Source of the DNA: an uncultured Novosphingobium sp.
GTDB lineage: Bacteria; Pseudomonadota; Alphaproteobacteria; Sphingomonadales; Sphingomonadaceae
Length of the DNA stretch: 64,000 nucleotides
Assembly (NCBI GenBank): GCA_946886075.1
Contig: CAMPHR010000012.1
Location: 17,314-81,313 of the forward strand
Direction: 5' to 3'
Shown: one piece after another, positions 24,483 through 33,437 of the stretch
Numbering within the stretch: the stretch's first letter is position 1
Layout: the number at the start of each line of letters is the position of its first letter
The notes under the pieces: generated by a model
Databases searched by the model: none
What the model was told of the DNA's origin: nothing
The model's input: only the letters and a program-made list of their open reading frames with translations
Translations under genes and position numbers: made by a program

Positions 24483-26993
24483 ATGGAAAGGTTCAAAAGG
24501 CGCTCCGTAGCGCCGCTTTTTGCAGGTGTAGCGTGTCTTGTTGTGATGAGCCCGGCGCAGGCGCAGACGGCTCCGCAGGCTGAAGCAGCCACGAATGCTC
24601 AGATCAGCGACATCATCGTTACAGCCCAACGCCGCGAGGAGCGCGCGCAGGACGTGCCGATCGTCATCAGTGCATTTTCGCCGGAGCGCATCCGCGATCT
24701 GAATATCACCGAGCCGCAGAAGCTGTACGGCAATGTTCCCTCGCTGGTGGTCGGCACCCAGGGTCAGTCCAGCCGCGATGTGCAGAGCTTCTCCATTCGT
24801 GGCCAGTCGACCGGTTTCCTGGCGCTGCCCTCAGTAGCGACCTACTTCAACGAAGTGCCGCTCATCGCCTCGATCAGCCTCAGCCTTCAGGGCGGTCCGG
24901 GGCAGTTCGTCGATCTTGAGAATGTGCAGGTTCTTTCTGGGCCCCAAGGCACTTTGTTCGGCCGCAACACGACCGGCGGCGCGGTGCTGCTGTCGGCGCA
25001 CAAACCTTCCACGGATCATGCGGAAGGTTATATCCAGGGCTCCTACGGCAATTATGACCTGGTCAACATCGAAGGCGCGCTCAACATCCCGCTTATCGAG
25101 GACAAGCTCGCCATTCGCGTGGCTGGTGCCTATTATGACCGCACCGGCTACACCCAGGACTTGGTCTGGGACAAGGACCGCGACAACCAGCATTGGTACA
25201 CCGGCCGCGTCAGCATCCTCGCAAAGCCGACGGAACAGCTCACCAACAATCTGATGGTCTATGGTTCCAGGTCGCGTAACAATGGTGCTGGTTATATTAA
25301 CCGCGGTTTCCGCATCGGATCACTAGTTACCGGAAATTGCGCCACGCCAACCTGCGCAGCGATTTATAACCGGCAGACGGAAATCTCCCAGCAGATCGGC
25401 CCCCGCAGGACGCGGAGCGATGTCGACAGCTATGGTAATATCGACGCCTGGGGGGTCATCAACACGACCGACTTCGAGATTAGCGAGGCGCTTACGCTTC
25501 GTAACATCATAAGCTACCAGAAGCTGAAGTCCGATTATGGTAACGACAATGACGGCACGCCATTGCAGGCTTATCAGACCTCGCAAAGCGCCAACTTCCC
25601 GGACTTTCCGGTTGCTGGCTTGACCGACGAGTTCGGCATTCCGATTGCGGGCTATAATAATGAGGTCAACCTTACCGGACCACGCGATTACCTGAAACAG
25701 TTCACCGAAGAACTGCAGTTGCAGGGAAAAGCGCTCGATAACCATCTTACCTATGCAGTCGGTGGCTTCTACATCGACACGAAACCTGCGTCGGTATGGC
25801 AGGGCGCAGCTGTCCAATTCTGCTCACCGAACAATACCGGTAATCCGGTTACCTGCGCGGGCAGTCGCGCCCTGAGCGGTGTCACCAACAAGTCACGAGC
25901 CTTGTACGGCCAAGGCACGCTCGACTTCGGTGCATTCTCCCCCTCGCTTGAAAATCTGCGCCTGACCGCTGGGTATCGCTATACATGGGATACGGTGAAG
26001 GGCTTCAATGCCTCCTGGTCGCCGCTGGCCAATGGCACCGTGATTTGTTCGGTACTGGGCGTGACTCCGCGCCCCAGCCCCGCGGACTGCCGCTATGACG
26101 CGACGCTGAAGACGAAGGCTCCCACCTGGACCATCGGCCTGGACTATAAGCCGGTCGATAACCTCATGGTCTATGGTAAGATCACACGCGGCTACAAGGC
26201 AGGCGGCTTCAACTCGGTCGCCGTCAACGAGCAGTTCCGCACCTTCGACCCTGAAAAGCTCACCAGCTATGAAGCGGGCTTCAAGTCCGACTGGAACATC
26301 GGATCAGTACCGGGCCGCCTAAACGTCACCTATTTCTATTCCGATTATAAAAATATCCAGCGCCCTGGTTCCGACTTCAATCTCACCACCTTTGCAGGCG
26401 GCGCGAAGATCCTGTCAGCCACCGCTACCATCCAGGGTATCGAGGCAGAAGCGTCTATCCGGCCGTTCGACGGATTGGAGATCGGCGGCACCTTCAGCCA
26501 CACCGATGCTGACTACAAAAAGTACCAATTCACCTCGCTGGGCGCGGATCGTACCTGTCTTCCCGGCGGCGGCTTTGCAGTCGTTCCCTTTGGCGGCACG
26601 GTGGATGCGAGTTGCATCCCGTTCCAGTTCGTGACGCCCTATATCTACAATATCCATGCGACGGCGAAGCTGCCGATGGGCAAGGATATGGGCGAATTGT
26701 CCTACCTCATCAGCTATTCGCACTTTTCCAAACAGCATACGTCGCCCACGGGCGACCCGTCGTTCGAGCCGGGATCGACGCTGGAGCCCTACGGCCTCCT
26801 CAACATGTCCCTTGACTGGCGGAATATTCGCCAGACCGGCCTGGACGCCAGCTTGTTCGTCACCAATGCGACCAACAAGCTGTACCGGGTCGGCAATGCC
26901 AACAGCTATAACGGCCTCGGCATCTTCGCATCGCTATATGGCGAACCGCGCATGTACGGCGTCAAGCTACGCTACAGCTTCGGCGAGCGCTAA
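24483..26993 (+). CDS. TonB-dependent outer membrane receptor
   Basis: 836 residues from ATG 24483 (GGAGG close upstream). There is a signal peptide (FKRRSVAPLFAGVACLVVM, cut near AQA), a TonB box/plug start (DIIVTAQRREERAQDVP), and a plug with FSIRGQSTG, VEVLSGPQGTLFGRNTTGGA-type features and HKPSTDHAEGYIQGSYG. The barrel ends with MYGVKLRYSFGER. Four loop cysteines (GNCATPTC; CSPNNTGNPVTC) may form disulfides. The plug layout (VPIVISAFSPERI, RGQSTG) is typical of the large Sphingomonas receptor expansion that takes up glycans, aromatics or terpenoids rather than siderophores. It is monocistronic, with its own terminator and no linked catabolic gene, so the ligand cannot be inferred. Confidence 0.93.
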   Translation: MERFKRRSVAPLFAGVACLVVMSPAQAQTAPQAEAATNAQISDIIVTAQRREERAQDVPIVISAFSPERIRDLNITEPQKLYGNVPSLVVGTQGQSSRDVQSFSIRGQSTGFLALPSVATYFNEVPLIASISLSLQGGPGQFVDLENVQVLSGPQGTLFGRNTTGGAVLLSAHKPSTDHAEGYIQGSYGNYDLVNIEGALNIPLIEDKLAIRVAGAYYDRTGYTQDLVWDKDRDNQHWYTGRVSILAKPTEQLTNNLMVYGSRSRNNGAGYINRGFRIGSLVTGNCATPTCAAIYNRQTEISQQIGPRRTRSDVDSYGNIDAWGVINTTDFEISEALTLRNIISYQKLKSDYGNDNDGTPLQAYQTSQSANFPDFPVAGLTDEFGIPIAGYNNEVNLTGPRDYLKQFTEELQLQGKALDNHLTYAVGGFYIDTKPASVWQGAAVQFCSPNNTGNPVTCAGSRALSGVTNKSRALYGQGTLDFGAFSPSLENLRLTAGYRYTWDTVKGFNASWSPLANGTVICSVLGVTPRPSPADCRYDATLKTKAPTWTIGLDYKPVDNLMVYGKITRGYKAGGFNSVAVNEQFRTFDPEKLTSYEAGFKSDWNIGSVPGRLNVTYFYSDYKNIQRPGSDFNLTTFAGGAKILSATATIQGIEAEASIRPFDGLEIGGTFSHTDADYKKYQFTSLGADRTCLPGGGFAVVPFGGTVDASCIPFQFVTPYIYNIHATAKLPMGKDMGELSYLISYSHFSKQHTSPTGDPSFEPGSTLEPYGLLNMSLDWRNIRQTGLDASLFVTNATNKLYRVGNANSYNGLGIFASLYGEPRMYGVKLRYSFGER

Positions 26994-27012
26994 GGCTTAG
27001 CTGAAATAAAAA

Positions 27013-27050
27013 AGGGGCTGCCCGGCCGTTCCGCGCAGCCCCTGCTTTTC
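27013..27050 (+). terminator. Intrinsic terminator after the second TonB receptor
   Basis: AGGGGCTGC (27013-27021) pairs with GCAGCCCCT (27035-27043) and is followed by a GCTTTT tract; an A-run (AAATAAAAAA) precedes it, so it can act on both strands. Confidence 0.85.
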
Positions 27051-27152
27051 CGCAAGTGCGCTCAGCTGATTAGTTCTCCGATGGCTGTTCAATGAGCCCA
27101 GCAACTCAGCCAAGGCGGCCCGGCGTTCCATTCCGACATCCCACGATCACGC

Positions 27153-30113
27153 TCATGCCCCGATCGCAGAAAGAGCGTTCAGCAGTTCCTCTGCACGAAA
27201 CGGCTTCGTCAGGCGGGGCAGATCGGGAGCCACTCCGTCGACATCTGCATAACCGGAAACGATGAGGCAAGGTAAAGCAGGGCGGAGGGAGCGCGCCATC
27301 CTCACCAGCTGCGTGCCATCCATTCCCGGCATCAGATGATCTGTCAGCAGCAATGTGAAGTCGGCACCCGTGTCGAGCGTTTCCAGCGCCTCTTCGGCTG
27401 AACCGACTTCCGTGACCTGGAAGCCCGCTTCCTCCAACATATGCGCCGTACTGGCCCGCACGGCTGCTTCATCGTCGACCAGCAACGCGCGGCCGCGTTC
27501 ACTCGGCGCGGGCAATGTTGCCGTGACAGCGGCGGCTGCGGCAGTCGCGGCCTCATTGGCGACTGGCAGCCAAAGCTCCACGTTCGTACCGAGCTGAGGC
27601 TGGCTGTAGATCAGCATTCCGCCACCCAATTGCTGGGCCAGCCCGTGAACCATCGACAGGCCAAGGCCCGTTCCCTTGCCGATACCCTTGGTCGAAAAGA
27701 AAGGCTCTATCGCGCGGGCGATGGTTTGAGCGTCCATGCCGACACCCGTGTCGGCCACTGAAATGACGACATAGTTGCCGGGGCGGAGATCGGCATGGTC
27801 TCCGGCGGCCTCTCTACTATTCGCGCTGATCCGCAACGTGCCCCCCTCCGGCATTGCATCCCGCGCGTTCACGCTCAGGTTAAGCAGCGCCATTTCGACC
27901 TGATTATAATCGGCGCGCGCAGGTGGTAGATCATGGGGCGCTTCAACCATCACCTTGACTTGCGGCCCGGTGGTGCTGGCCACCAGGTCACCCATTCCGG
28001 TAATGAGGCTGCGGACATCGATGGCGGTCGGCTGTAGCGGCTGGCGTCGTGCAAAGGCCAACAGCCGCTGCACCAGCGTCTTTGCCCTTTCCGCTGATTG
28101 CAGCGCCCCTGCGATCAGCTGGCGTTCCCTGTCGCTGCCCACCTGCCTGCGCGTCAGAAGGTCGAGCGAACCGAGGATCGGTGTCAGAAGATTGTTGAAG
28201 TCATGCGCGACCCCGCCGGTAAGCTGTCCGAGCGCCTCCACTTTCTGAGCCTGTCTTAGCTGCTCCTCCGCTTCTGCCAGGCGGCGCTGCTCCGCAACCC
28301 GGTCGGTCACGTCATGCACGATCTGATAGGCGCCAATCTGACGCCCGGCGCTGTCGCGCAAGGTGTTGAAGGTCATGTCGAGGGTGCGAAGGCCCCGCTC
28401 TGGATGCCCGAACTCCTCGACAAGTGTAAATTCCTCGCCGCGCAGCGCGCGCGCCCAGGTTCGCCGCACATGGTCCCGCTGGTCTGGCATCTGGTCAAAG
28501 GCTTCGAGCATCGAGGCGCCGATAGTCGGGCGGATGCCGTAGAGAGCCTCAAAGGCGTCGGCGGCCGCCCTGTTTATGGCCAGCCATCGCAATTCCAGAT
28601 CCGCGACGAAGATCATGGCTGTCATATTTTCGATGACATCCGCCAGCAGCTTGCGCTCCGCCAGTCCCGCAGCGATGCGCTGCTCAAGCGTTTCGTTCAG
28701 GTCCCGCAGTTCCTGCTCGGTCTCCTTGCGTCTGCTTATGTCGATCGCGGTGCCGATCACGCGGACGCAGCGGTCGCCATCAAAGACGCCTCGTCCCTTC
28801 GCCGCTATCCAGCGGATGATCCCGTCTTCCTTCCCCACCGTCCGATATTCAACGTCATAGACTGCCCTTACGGCCGGGTCGGACGCCGTAGAAAAGGCGG
28901 CGGCTGTGGCTTCGTAATCCTCGGGGTGCAGGCCGGCGTAAAAATCGGCGATCGTAACGGGCACATCGGCGGAAATTCCGAACATCGCCTTAACCCGGGG
29001 CGGCCAGAAAAGAGTCCCCCGGACGTGGTCCACATCCCATAGGCCAATCTCGGCGGCATCGATCGCGAGGCGAAGCTGCTCCTCGCTTGAGCGCAGATTG
29101 GCTTCGGCACCAACCCGCTCGATATGAGCCCATGATCGATCCGTCACTTCCCGGATCAGCGCCAACTCATAATCTGTCCAGGCGTGGGGCACCTTGTCAT
29201 GGATGGCCATCAACGCGCGGAGCTTGCCGTTCTTGATCAATGGCATGCATATCGTTGCTGCAATGCCGATGTCCTGAAACGTCTTGGCTTCATGCTGAGC
29301 GATTTCAGCAAGAGTGTCGTTGATGATCAGCGGCCGTCCTGCGCCGAGTTCCTGAACGGCCAACTGTCCAAAGGCCGCGAGGCTGTAATGACCCACGATC
29401 GATGGCGATCCGGGTGCGTGCCAGTCACCCCGGATCGTGAAGCCATCTTCGTCGTCCTCCACGTCTGCATAGGCGCAGTTGGAAATAGTGAGGTGCGTCC
29501 CGACCATCCGGGTCGTGACGCTGAGCACTTCGTCCGCATCATGCAGATCGGCCAAGGCCTGACCAAGCTCGTCGAGGAAGCGATATAATTCTTCGCTTCG
29601 GGCCAATTGCTGTTCGGCAACTATCCGATGGGTGATGTCGAACACCATCGCCAAACTGCCTTGAGGTCGGCCGTTCCGATCGCGGATGGGCACATATTCC
29701 AGGTCCATCCAGACTTTCTCGGCATGCCCCTTGCGCCAGAGTTCCAGTTCCTGCGCGCGAAAGCTGAGCGGCTGGCCTGCCAGCCCGGCCGCGATGACCT
29801 TTGCATTGAAATCCTCGGCTTCAGGCCAGATTTCAAGTAATTTCCCGCCCAAGGCAGCCGGATGCCGGGGCCCGCACACCTCCGCATAACCCTCATTATA
29901 AACGATCACGCCATCGACGCCCCACAGCAACGCCATCGGCACAGCGGAAGAAACCAGTGTCTGCACGCTGAACAGCAGCTCAGGCGACCAGCTTTCCATG
30001 GCGCCGAGCGGGGTATCGGCCCAGTCCTTGCTCCGGATCAGATCTCCGGTGCGGCCGCCGCCGATCAAGGCTGGCCGGTCATGATCTTGGGCTGGTTCGA
30101 TCTTCATGCGCAT
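27153..30113 (-). CDS. Hybrid sensor histidine kinase with PAS and GAF domains
   Basis: 986 residues from ATG 30113 (ATG 30107 is also possible; neither has a strong site, and the frame upstream is noise). Order of domains: PAS-like (about 30-160), GAF (about 180-330; VQELGAGRPLIINDTLAEIA, ICMPLIKNGKLRALMAIHD), PAS/PAC (about 345-465; IGLWDVDH ... GTAIDISRRK), coiled linker, PAS (about 490-605), HisKA (phosphoacceptor His637 in GGVAHDFNNLLTPIL), HATPase (NARDAMPEGG, VADTGVGM, GKGTGLGLSMVHG), and a C-terminal receiver with Asp880 and phospho-Asp925 (LLTDHLMPGMDG). No transmembrane helix is seen, so it is a soluble sensor of an intracellular cue. No cognate DNA-binding regulator is adjacent. 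Confidence 0.88.
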   Translation of the reverse strand: MRMKIEPAQDHDRPALIGGGRTGDLIRSKDWADTPLGAMESWSPELLFSVQTLVSSAVPMALLWGVDGVIVYNEGYAEVCGPRHPAALGGKLLEIWPEAEDFNAKVIAAGLAGQPLSFRAQELELWRKGHAEKVWMDLEYVPIRDRNGRPQGSLAMVFDITHRIVAEQQLARSEELYRFLDELGQALADLHDADEVLSVTTRMVGTHLTISNCAYADVEDDEDGFTIRGDWHAPGSPSIVGHYSLAAFGQLAVQELGAGRPLIINDTLAEIAQHEAKTFQDIGIAATICMPLIKNGKLRALMAIHDKVPHAWTDYELALIREVTDRSWAHIERVGAEANLRSSEEQLRLAIDAAEIGLWDVDHVRGTLFWPPRVKAMFGISADVPVTIADFYAGLHPEDYEATAAAFSTASDPAVRAVYDVEYRTVGKEDGIIRWIAAKGRGVFDGDRCVRVIGTAIDISRRKETEQELRDLNETLEQRIAAGLAERKLLADVIENMTAMIFVADLELRWLAINRAAADAFEALYGIRPTIGASMLEAFDQMPDQRDHVRRTWARALRGEEFTLVEEFGHPERGLRTLDMTFNTLRDSAGRQIGAYQIVHDVTDRVAEQRRLAEAEEQLRQAQKVEALGQLTGGVAHDFNNLLTPILGSLDLLTRRQVGSDRERQLIAGALQSAERAKTLVQRLLAFARRQPLQPTAIDVRSLITGMGDLVASTTGPQVKVMVEAPHDLPPARADYNQVEMALLNLSVNARDAMPEGGTLRISANSREAAGDHADLRPGNYVVISVADTGVGMDAQTIARAIEPFFSTKGIGKGTGLGLSMVHGLAQQLGGGMLIYSQPQLGTNVELWLPVANEAATAAAAAVTATLPAPSERGRALLVDDEAAVRASTAHMLEEAGFQVTEVGSAEEALETLDTGADFTLLLTDHLMPGMDGTQLVRMARSLRPALPCLIVSGYADVDGVAPDLPRLTKPFRAEELLNALSAIGA

Positions 30114-30311
30114 CAGTGAATAGCCGATCTGAATTTGGTTGGACAGGCCAAGCACATCGCGTGACACCCTGATGCTCGATTTACGACCAGGTCGCCAAGA
30201 CACATGGCAATATAACTTAATGCATGTTGTGTTGGGTCCGTTTGCCAATTGCGCGCGTTTCCGATGTCGAAAGAATAGGGTCGGTCCTTTGTGGCCGTAG
30301 AGGAGACGTTG

Positions 30312-31292
30312 ATGGGTTGGCTGTTCGTTGATTGGCTTGGTACGCCGCTTTGGCTGTGGCTGAGCTTCCTCGGCATCGTGGCTCTGATGTTGGCCATCGA
30401 CCTGGGCGTCGTGCATCGCAAGTCAAAGGAGATCGGCGTCAAGGAAAGCCTGCTGACTTCCGCTGTCTACATCCTGCTCGGCGTGGCGTTCGGCGGCTGG
30501 ATCTGGTGGCACATGGGCGCGACGGCGGGCATCAACTATTTGACCGGCTTCGTGGTCGAAAAGAGCCTGGCGATGGACAATGTCTTCGTCATCGCGATGA
30601 TCTTCACCTACTTCTCTGTTCCGCGCATCTACCAGCATCGCGTGCTCTTCTGGGGCATATTGGGCGTCATAGTGCTTCGCGCCATCATGATCGGCGTGGG
30701 AGCCGCCTTGGTCGAGCGGTTCAGCTGGGTGCTGTATGTCTTCGCCGCCTTCCTGATCCTGACGGGCGTGAAGATGTGGCTATCTGCGGACAAGGAGTAT
30801 GACGTCGCCGCCAATCCGGTCTTGAAGTTCGTGCGCCGTCACTTCCGCGTAACCGACACGCTCCATGGCGAGCACTTCTGGATAAAGCAGACCGATCCGC
30901 GCACCGGAAAAGCAGGCTGGTACATGACGCCGCTCATGCTGGCGTTGCTGATGGTGGAAATCGTGGATGTAGTATTTGCCGTGGACAGCGTGCCCGCGAT
31001 CTTTGCGATCACGACCGATCCATTCATCGTCTACACCTCAAACATCTTCGCCATTCTTGGCTTGAGGGCGCTCTACTTCGCGCTGGCGGCGATGGTCGAT
31101 CGCTTCCACTACCTGAAATATGCGCTGGCCGTGCTGCTGGTCTTCATCGGGTCGAAGATCTTCGTCGCCGACGCGCTGGGCCTCGCCAAGATCCCGCCGG
31201 TTGCGTCGCTATCCGTGACATTCGCTATCCTTGCCGCAGGGATCGGCTGGTCATTGTGGAAAACCCGCGAACGGCCGGGTGTGGCTGCTTGA
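30312..31292 (+). CDS. TerC/Alx family integral membrane protein
   Basis: 326 residues from ATG 30312, with GAGGAGA just upstream (a GTG at 30291 has no site). It has about eight to nine hydrophobic helices. TerC/Alx features include MLAIDLGVVHRK, TGFVVEKSLAMDNVFVIAMIF, the paired MVEIVDVVFAVDSVPAIFAIT and YTSNIFAILGLRALYFAL. Conserved membrane aspartates in MDNVF and VFAVDS are thought to bind a metal ion. Characterised relatives export manganese or affect metal homeostasis. I looked for a yybP-ykoY-type manganese riboswitch in the 198-bp gap shared with the divergent histidine kinase gene and see none. It appears to be a single-gene unit. Confidence 0.87.
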   Translation: MGWLFVDWLGTPLWLWLSFLGIVALMLAIDLGVVHRKSKEIGVKESLLTSAVYILLGVAFGGWIWWHMGATAGINYLTGFVVEKSLAMDNVFVIAMIFTYFSVPRIYQHRVLFWGILGVIVLRAIMIGVGAALVERFSWVLYVFAAFLILTGVKMWLSADKEYDVAANPVLKFVRRHFRVTDTLHGEHFWIKQTDPRTGKAGWYMTPLMLALLMVEIVDVVFAVDSVPAIFAITTDPFIVYTSNIFAILGLRALYFALAAMVDRFHYLKYALAVLLVFIGSKIFVADALGLAKIPPVASLSVTFAILAAGIGWSLWKTRERPGVAA

Positions 31293-31324
31293 GCGTGCGC
31301 TTCGGTACCATCGGAAGGAACCTG

Positions 31325-32350
31325 CTATGCCGCTGCTCGAAACTTGCTGATCATGTCGCGGATGGTCACTCCGGCGTCCATAGACGTATAAATACGCATC
31401 GGACGGCTACCCGGCCTGTCCTGATAAGCCCCGTCCGTCGTCAGAAATGGCGTAGACTTCAGAATGTAGCGGCTGGACGACGCATCTGGCTGAATCGGCG
31501 TCATTAGCGCGGTCAGGGTCACCAGCGGACTGTCGCCCAGCACATAGACTTCTGATCGCGGGAGGTCGGCAAGGCCCACGATGTTCGCGAGCTTCGCTTG
31601 GGTCAGGGCCAGTTCCTGTTTCAGAAATCGTCCCAACCGGCTGAAGGCCGCGAGTTCATCGACTTCCGCTGACGTGAACAACATCTGTCGATAGGCGTCG
31701 CGCGGCACCTGCCAGATTTCGATATCGGATTCATTGAAGATTATCTGAGCGGCCAACGGGTCGATCGCGAAGTTGAACTCAGCCTCTTTTGGCCCCGGTG
31801 GAGGATAGGCGAGACCGGGATGTTCGCCTCCACCTATCCACACAAGCTTGATCCGCTTTCCAATCCATGGCTCCGCAAGCCAGGCAAGCGCCAATTCGGT
31901 AAGGCCTGCCCCGGCGGCATAGACAAGGGGCTCTCGCCTATCCTCCCGCAGCGCCTCGTGAACGATGGCTGCCGTCGCGGGACTGGCCTTCCACATAGTT
32001 CGCGAAGCAATTGGTGACTCTGCTCCCACAAACAGATCGTGGCGGTCGGCGCGGCTCATCACCTTCAACAATTCACGCGCCTTGGCGACTGCCGCCGATG
32101 CCGATGCCGGACCGCCGAACTGCAGAGGAAGGTGCGAACCGATGATGATGGGGATGTCCACGGACGTGCAGAGCAGGTGGTGGGCCAGTTGAAACAAGCC
32201 GTCCGGATCACCGGCAAAGTCGTTATCCACGATGACGCGCGCCGCGGCAGATTTCCCCGGCTTGGCCGCCGATCCAGCTGGCGTCGCCATGGCGAGCATG
32301 AGGGCGGCGCTAGAGTCGATGAATTGCCGACGGCTGACCTGGAATCGCAT
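31325..32350 (-). CDS. Tat-exported nucleoside hydrolase-like protein
   Basis: 341 residues with a twin-arginine leader (VSRRQFIDSSAALMLAMA, cut near GSAA). The mature protein fits the inosine-uridine nucleoside hydrolase family (PF01156): the calcium-site start VIVDNDFAGDPDGLFQL resembles DxDxxxDD but the last two aspartates are spread as DPD; GAGLTELALA, KLVWIGGG and EAEFNFAIDPLAAQIIF supply the other expected segments (E-x-N-x-x-x-D). It would cleave N-glycosidic bonds of nucleosides or related compounds in the periplasm. It stands alone, and a perfect 19-bp palindrome sits 72 bases upstream of its start. Confidence 0.78.
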   Translation of the reverse strand: MRFQVSRRQFIDSSAALMLAMATPAGSAAKPGKSAAARVIVDNDFAGDPDGLFQLAHHLLCTSVDIPIIIGSHLPLQFGGPASASAAVAKARELLKVMSRADRHDLFVGAESPIASRTMWKASPATAAIVHEALREDRREPLVYAAGAGLTELALAWLAEPWIGKRIKLVWIGGGEHPGLAYPPPGPKEAEFNFAIDPLAAQIIFNESDIEIWQVPRDAYRQMLFTSAEVDELAAFSRLGRFLKQELALTQAKLANIVGLADLPRSEVYVLGDSPLVTLTALMTPIQPDASSSRYILKSTPFLTTDGAYQDRPGSRPMRIYTSMDAGVTIRDMISKFRAAA

Positions 32351-32421
32351 ATCTCACATTCCTCTCCCCTCTTTTGATGAGAGCTGCCGGACAGGAAGTA
32401 AAATATCGAGCTGGGGATATG

Positions 32422-32440
32422 CCATAGGCTCAGCCTATGG
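32422..32440. promoter_or_regulatory. Perfect palindrome, candidate operator
   Basis: CCATAGGCT and AGCCTATGG flank a single C, giving an exact 19-bp dyad. It is 72-90 bases upstream of the nucleoside hydrolase-like gene and downstream of the methyltransferase gene. The length and symmetry fit a TetR- or LacI-like operator, though it could also form a small hairpin at the end of the methyltransferase transcript. Confidence 0.45.
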
Positions 32441-32464
32441 TGTAAACGTCTTGCTGGGCTCCTC

Positions 32465-32493
32465 GGGCGGCAGCTGATTTTTGTCTGCTGCCC
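32465..32493 (-). terminator. Hairpin downstream of the methyltransferase gene
   Basis: GGGCGGCAG (32465-32473) pairs with CTGCTGCCC (32485-32493) apart from one mismatched position, which is a G-U pair in a plus-strand transcript. It begins about 34 bases after the methyltransferase stop on the minus strand. The loop has a T-run but there is no T-tract after the stem, so termination is uncertain. Confidence 0.35.
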
Positions 32494-32526
32494 AGCGATA
32501 GGAGGCCGGGGGAAGAGAATATCCCC

Positions 32527-33348
32527 CTACTGCAGAGGCTTCCGGAATTTCAGCGTCATGCGGTCGCTTTCACCGACAGCGAGATATTTCGCCCTGTCCG
32601 CATCGCCTTTTGCGAGAGTGGGCGGCAGGGTCCAAACGCCATTTGGCCAGTCTGCACCATCCTTCGGATTGGCGTTGATTTCCGAGGCTCCCAAATATTC
32701 GAAGCCCGCTGCTTCCGCCAGACGCCGAATGGTCGAGACTTTGAGATAGCCACTCTTCTTTTCCAGCGCGCTGTCGCGGTCTTCGGGCAGTCGATGATCG
32801 ACGATGCCGAGCGTCCCACCGGGCTTTAGAAGATCATAAAAGGCCTTGAAGGTTGCTGTGTCCGTACCGGCCATCACCATATTGTGCACGTTCCGGAAGG
32901 TGAGCAGCGTATCGACGCTGCCCGCCGGGATCAGGGCCGTTTGATCGGGATAGGAAACCAGCTTGACCTTGTCGTAAACGCCCGGCTTTGCGGACAGGAA
33001 CTTCCGGTAGTTTTCAAGATATCGCCCTGCTGGCTGGAGCGCATATAATGTTCCTCTCTCCCGCAATAGAGGCGCGAGGATTTCGGTATACCAGCCGCCG
33101 CCGGGGCTATATTCTACTACCGTCTGGCCGGGCTCGATACCAAAGAAGGCAAGCGTTTCTGCTGGATGGCGATATTTATCGCGTTCTTTGTTGGCAGCGC
33201 TTCGGCTGGGCGCTGCGACGGCGGCTGCAATCGCGTCTCCCCGCTCGGTTTTGGCATGTCCGGCATGACCGGCATGCTGTGCCGCAAGTGGCAAGACGGG
33301 TAGGGCCAGGGCAGTCAGCAGCAGGCCAGCGCGCGCAAGACGGTTCAT
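32527..33348 (-). CDS. Exported class I SAM-dependent methyltransferase-like protein
   Basis: 273 residues from ATG 33348; in-frame upstream starts give a long unconserved leader. The N-terminus is a Sec signal peptide (NRLARAGLLLTALALPVLPL, cut near LAAQ) followed by a short His/Gly-rich stretch (HAGHAGHA). The rest has a Rossmann methyltransferase layout: VVEYSPGGGWYTEILAPLL replaces the usual GxGxG motif, then TLYALQPAG, VDTLLTFRNVHNM, LKPGGTLGIVDHR. Relatives in Proteobacteria are annotated as predicted methyltransferases. Export is odd, since SAM is not known in the periplasm. It may bind another ligand or act before folding. It lies 89 bases after the M20 hydrolase gene on the same strand. 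Confidence 0.75.
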   Translation of the reverse strand: MNRLARAGLLLTALALPVLPLAAQHAGHAGHAKTERGDAIAAAVAAPSRSAANKERDKYRHPAETLAFFGIEPGQTVVEYSPGGGWYTEILAPLLRERGTLYALQPAGRYLENYRKFLSAKPGVYDKVKLVSYPDQTALIPAGSVDTLLTFRNVHNMVMAGTDTATFKAFYDLLKPGGTLGIVDHRLPEDRDSALEKKSGYLKVSTIRRLAEAAGFEYLGASEINANPKDGADWPNGVWTLPPTLAKGDADRAKYLAVGESDRMTLKFRKPLQ

Positions 33349-33437
33349 CCGTGATACTCTCTTTGTCGGCAACACCCCTGATTTGGCCTTGCCAATCATG
33401 AATAGCAAGCCGTCCCCGCAGTTCAGAAATAAGGACG

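Noticed and set aside
30114..30311. Possible yybP-ykoY manganese riboswitch upstream of the TerC/Alx gene
   Set aside because: The conserved core of that riboswitch class is not visible in the gap; only AT-rich sequence with a loose ACACA/TGTGT pairing is seen.
30114..30416. N-terminal extension of the histidine kinase by about 100 codons
   Set aside because: The extension lies across the TerC start region, has no conserved domain and no ribosome site; ATG 30113 or 30107 gives a normal PAS start.
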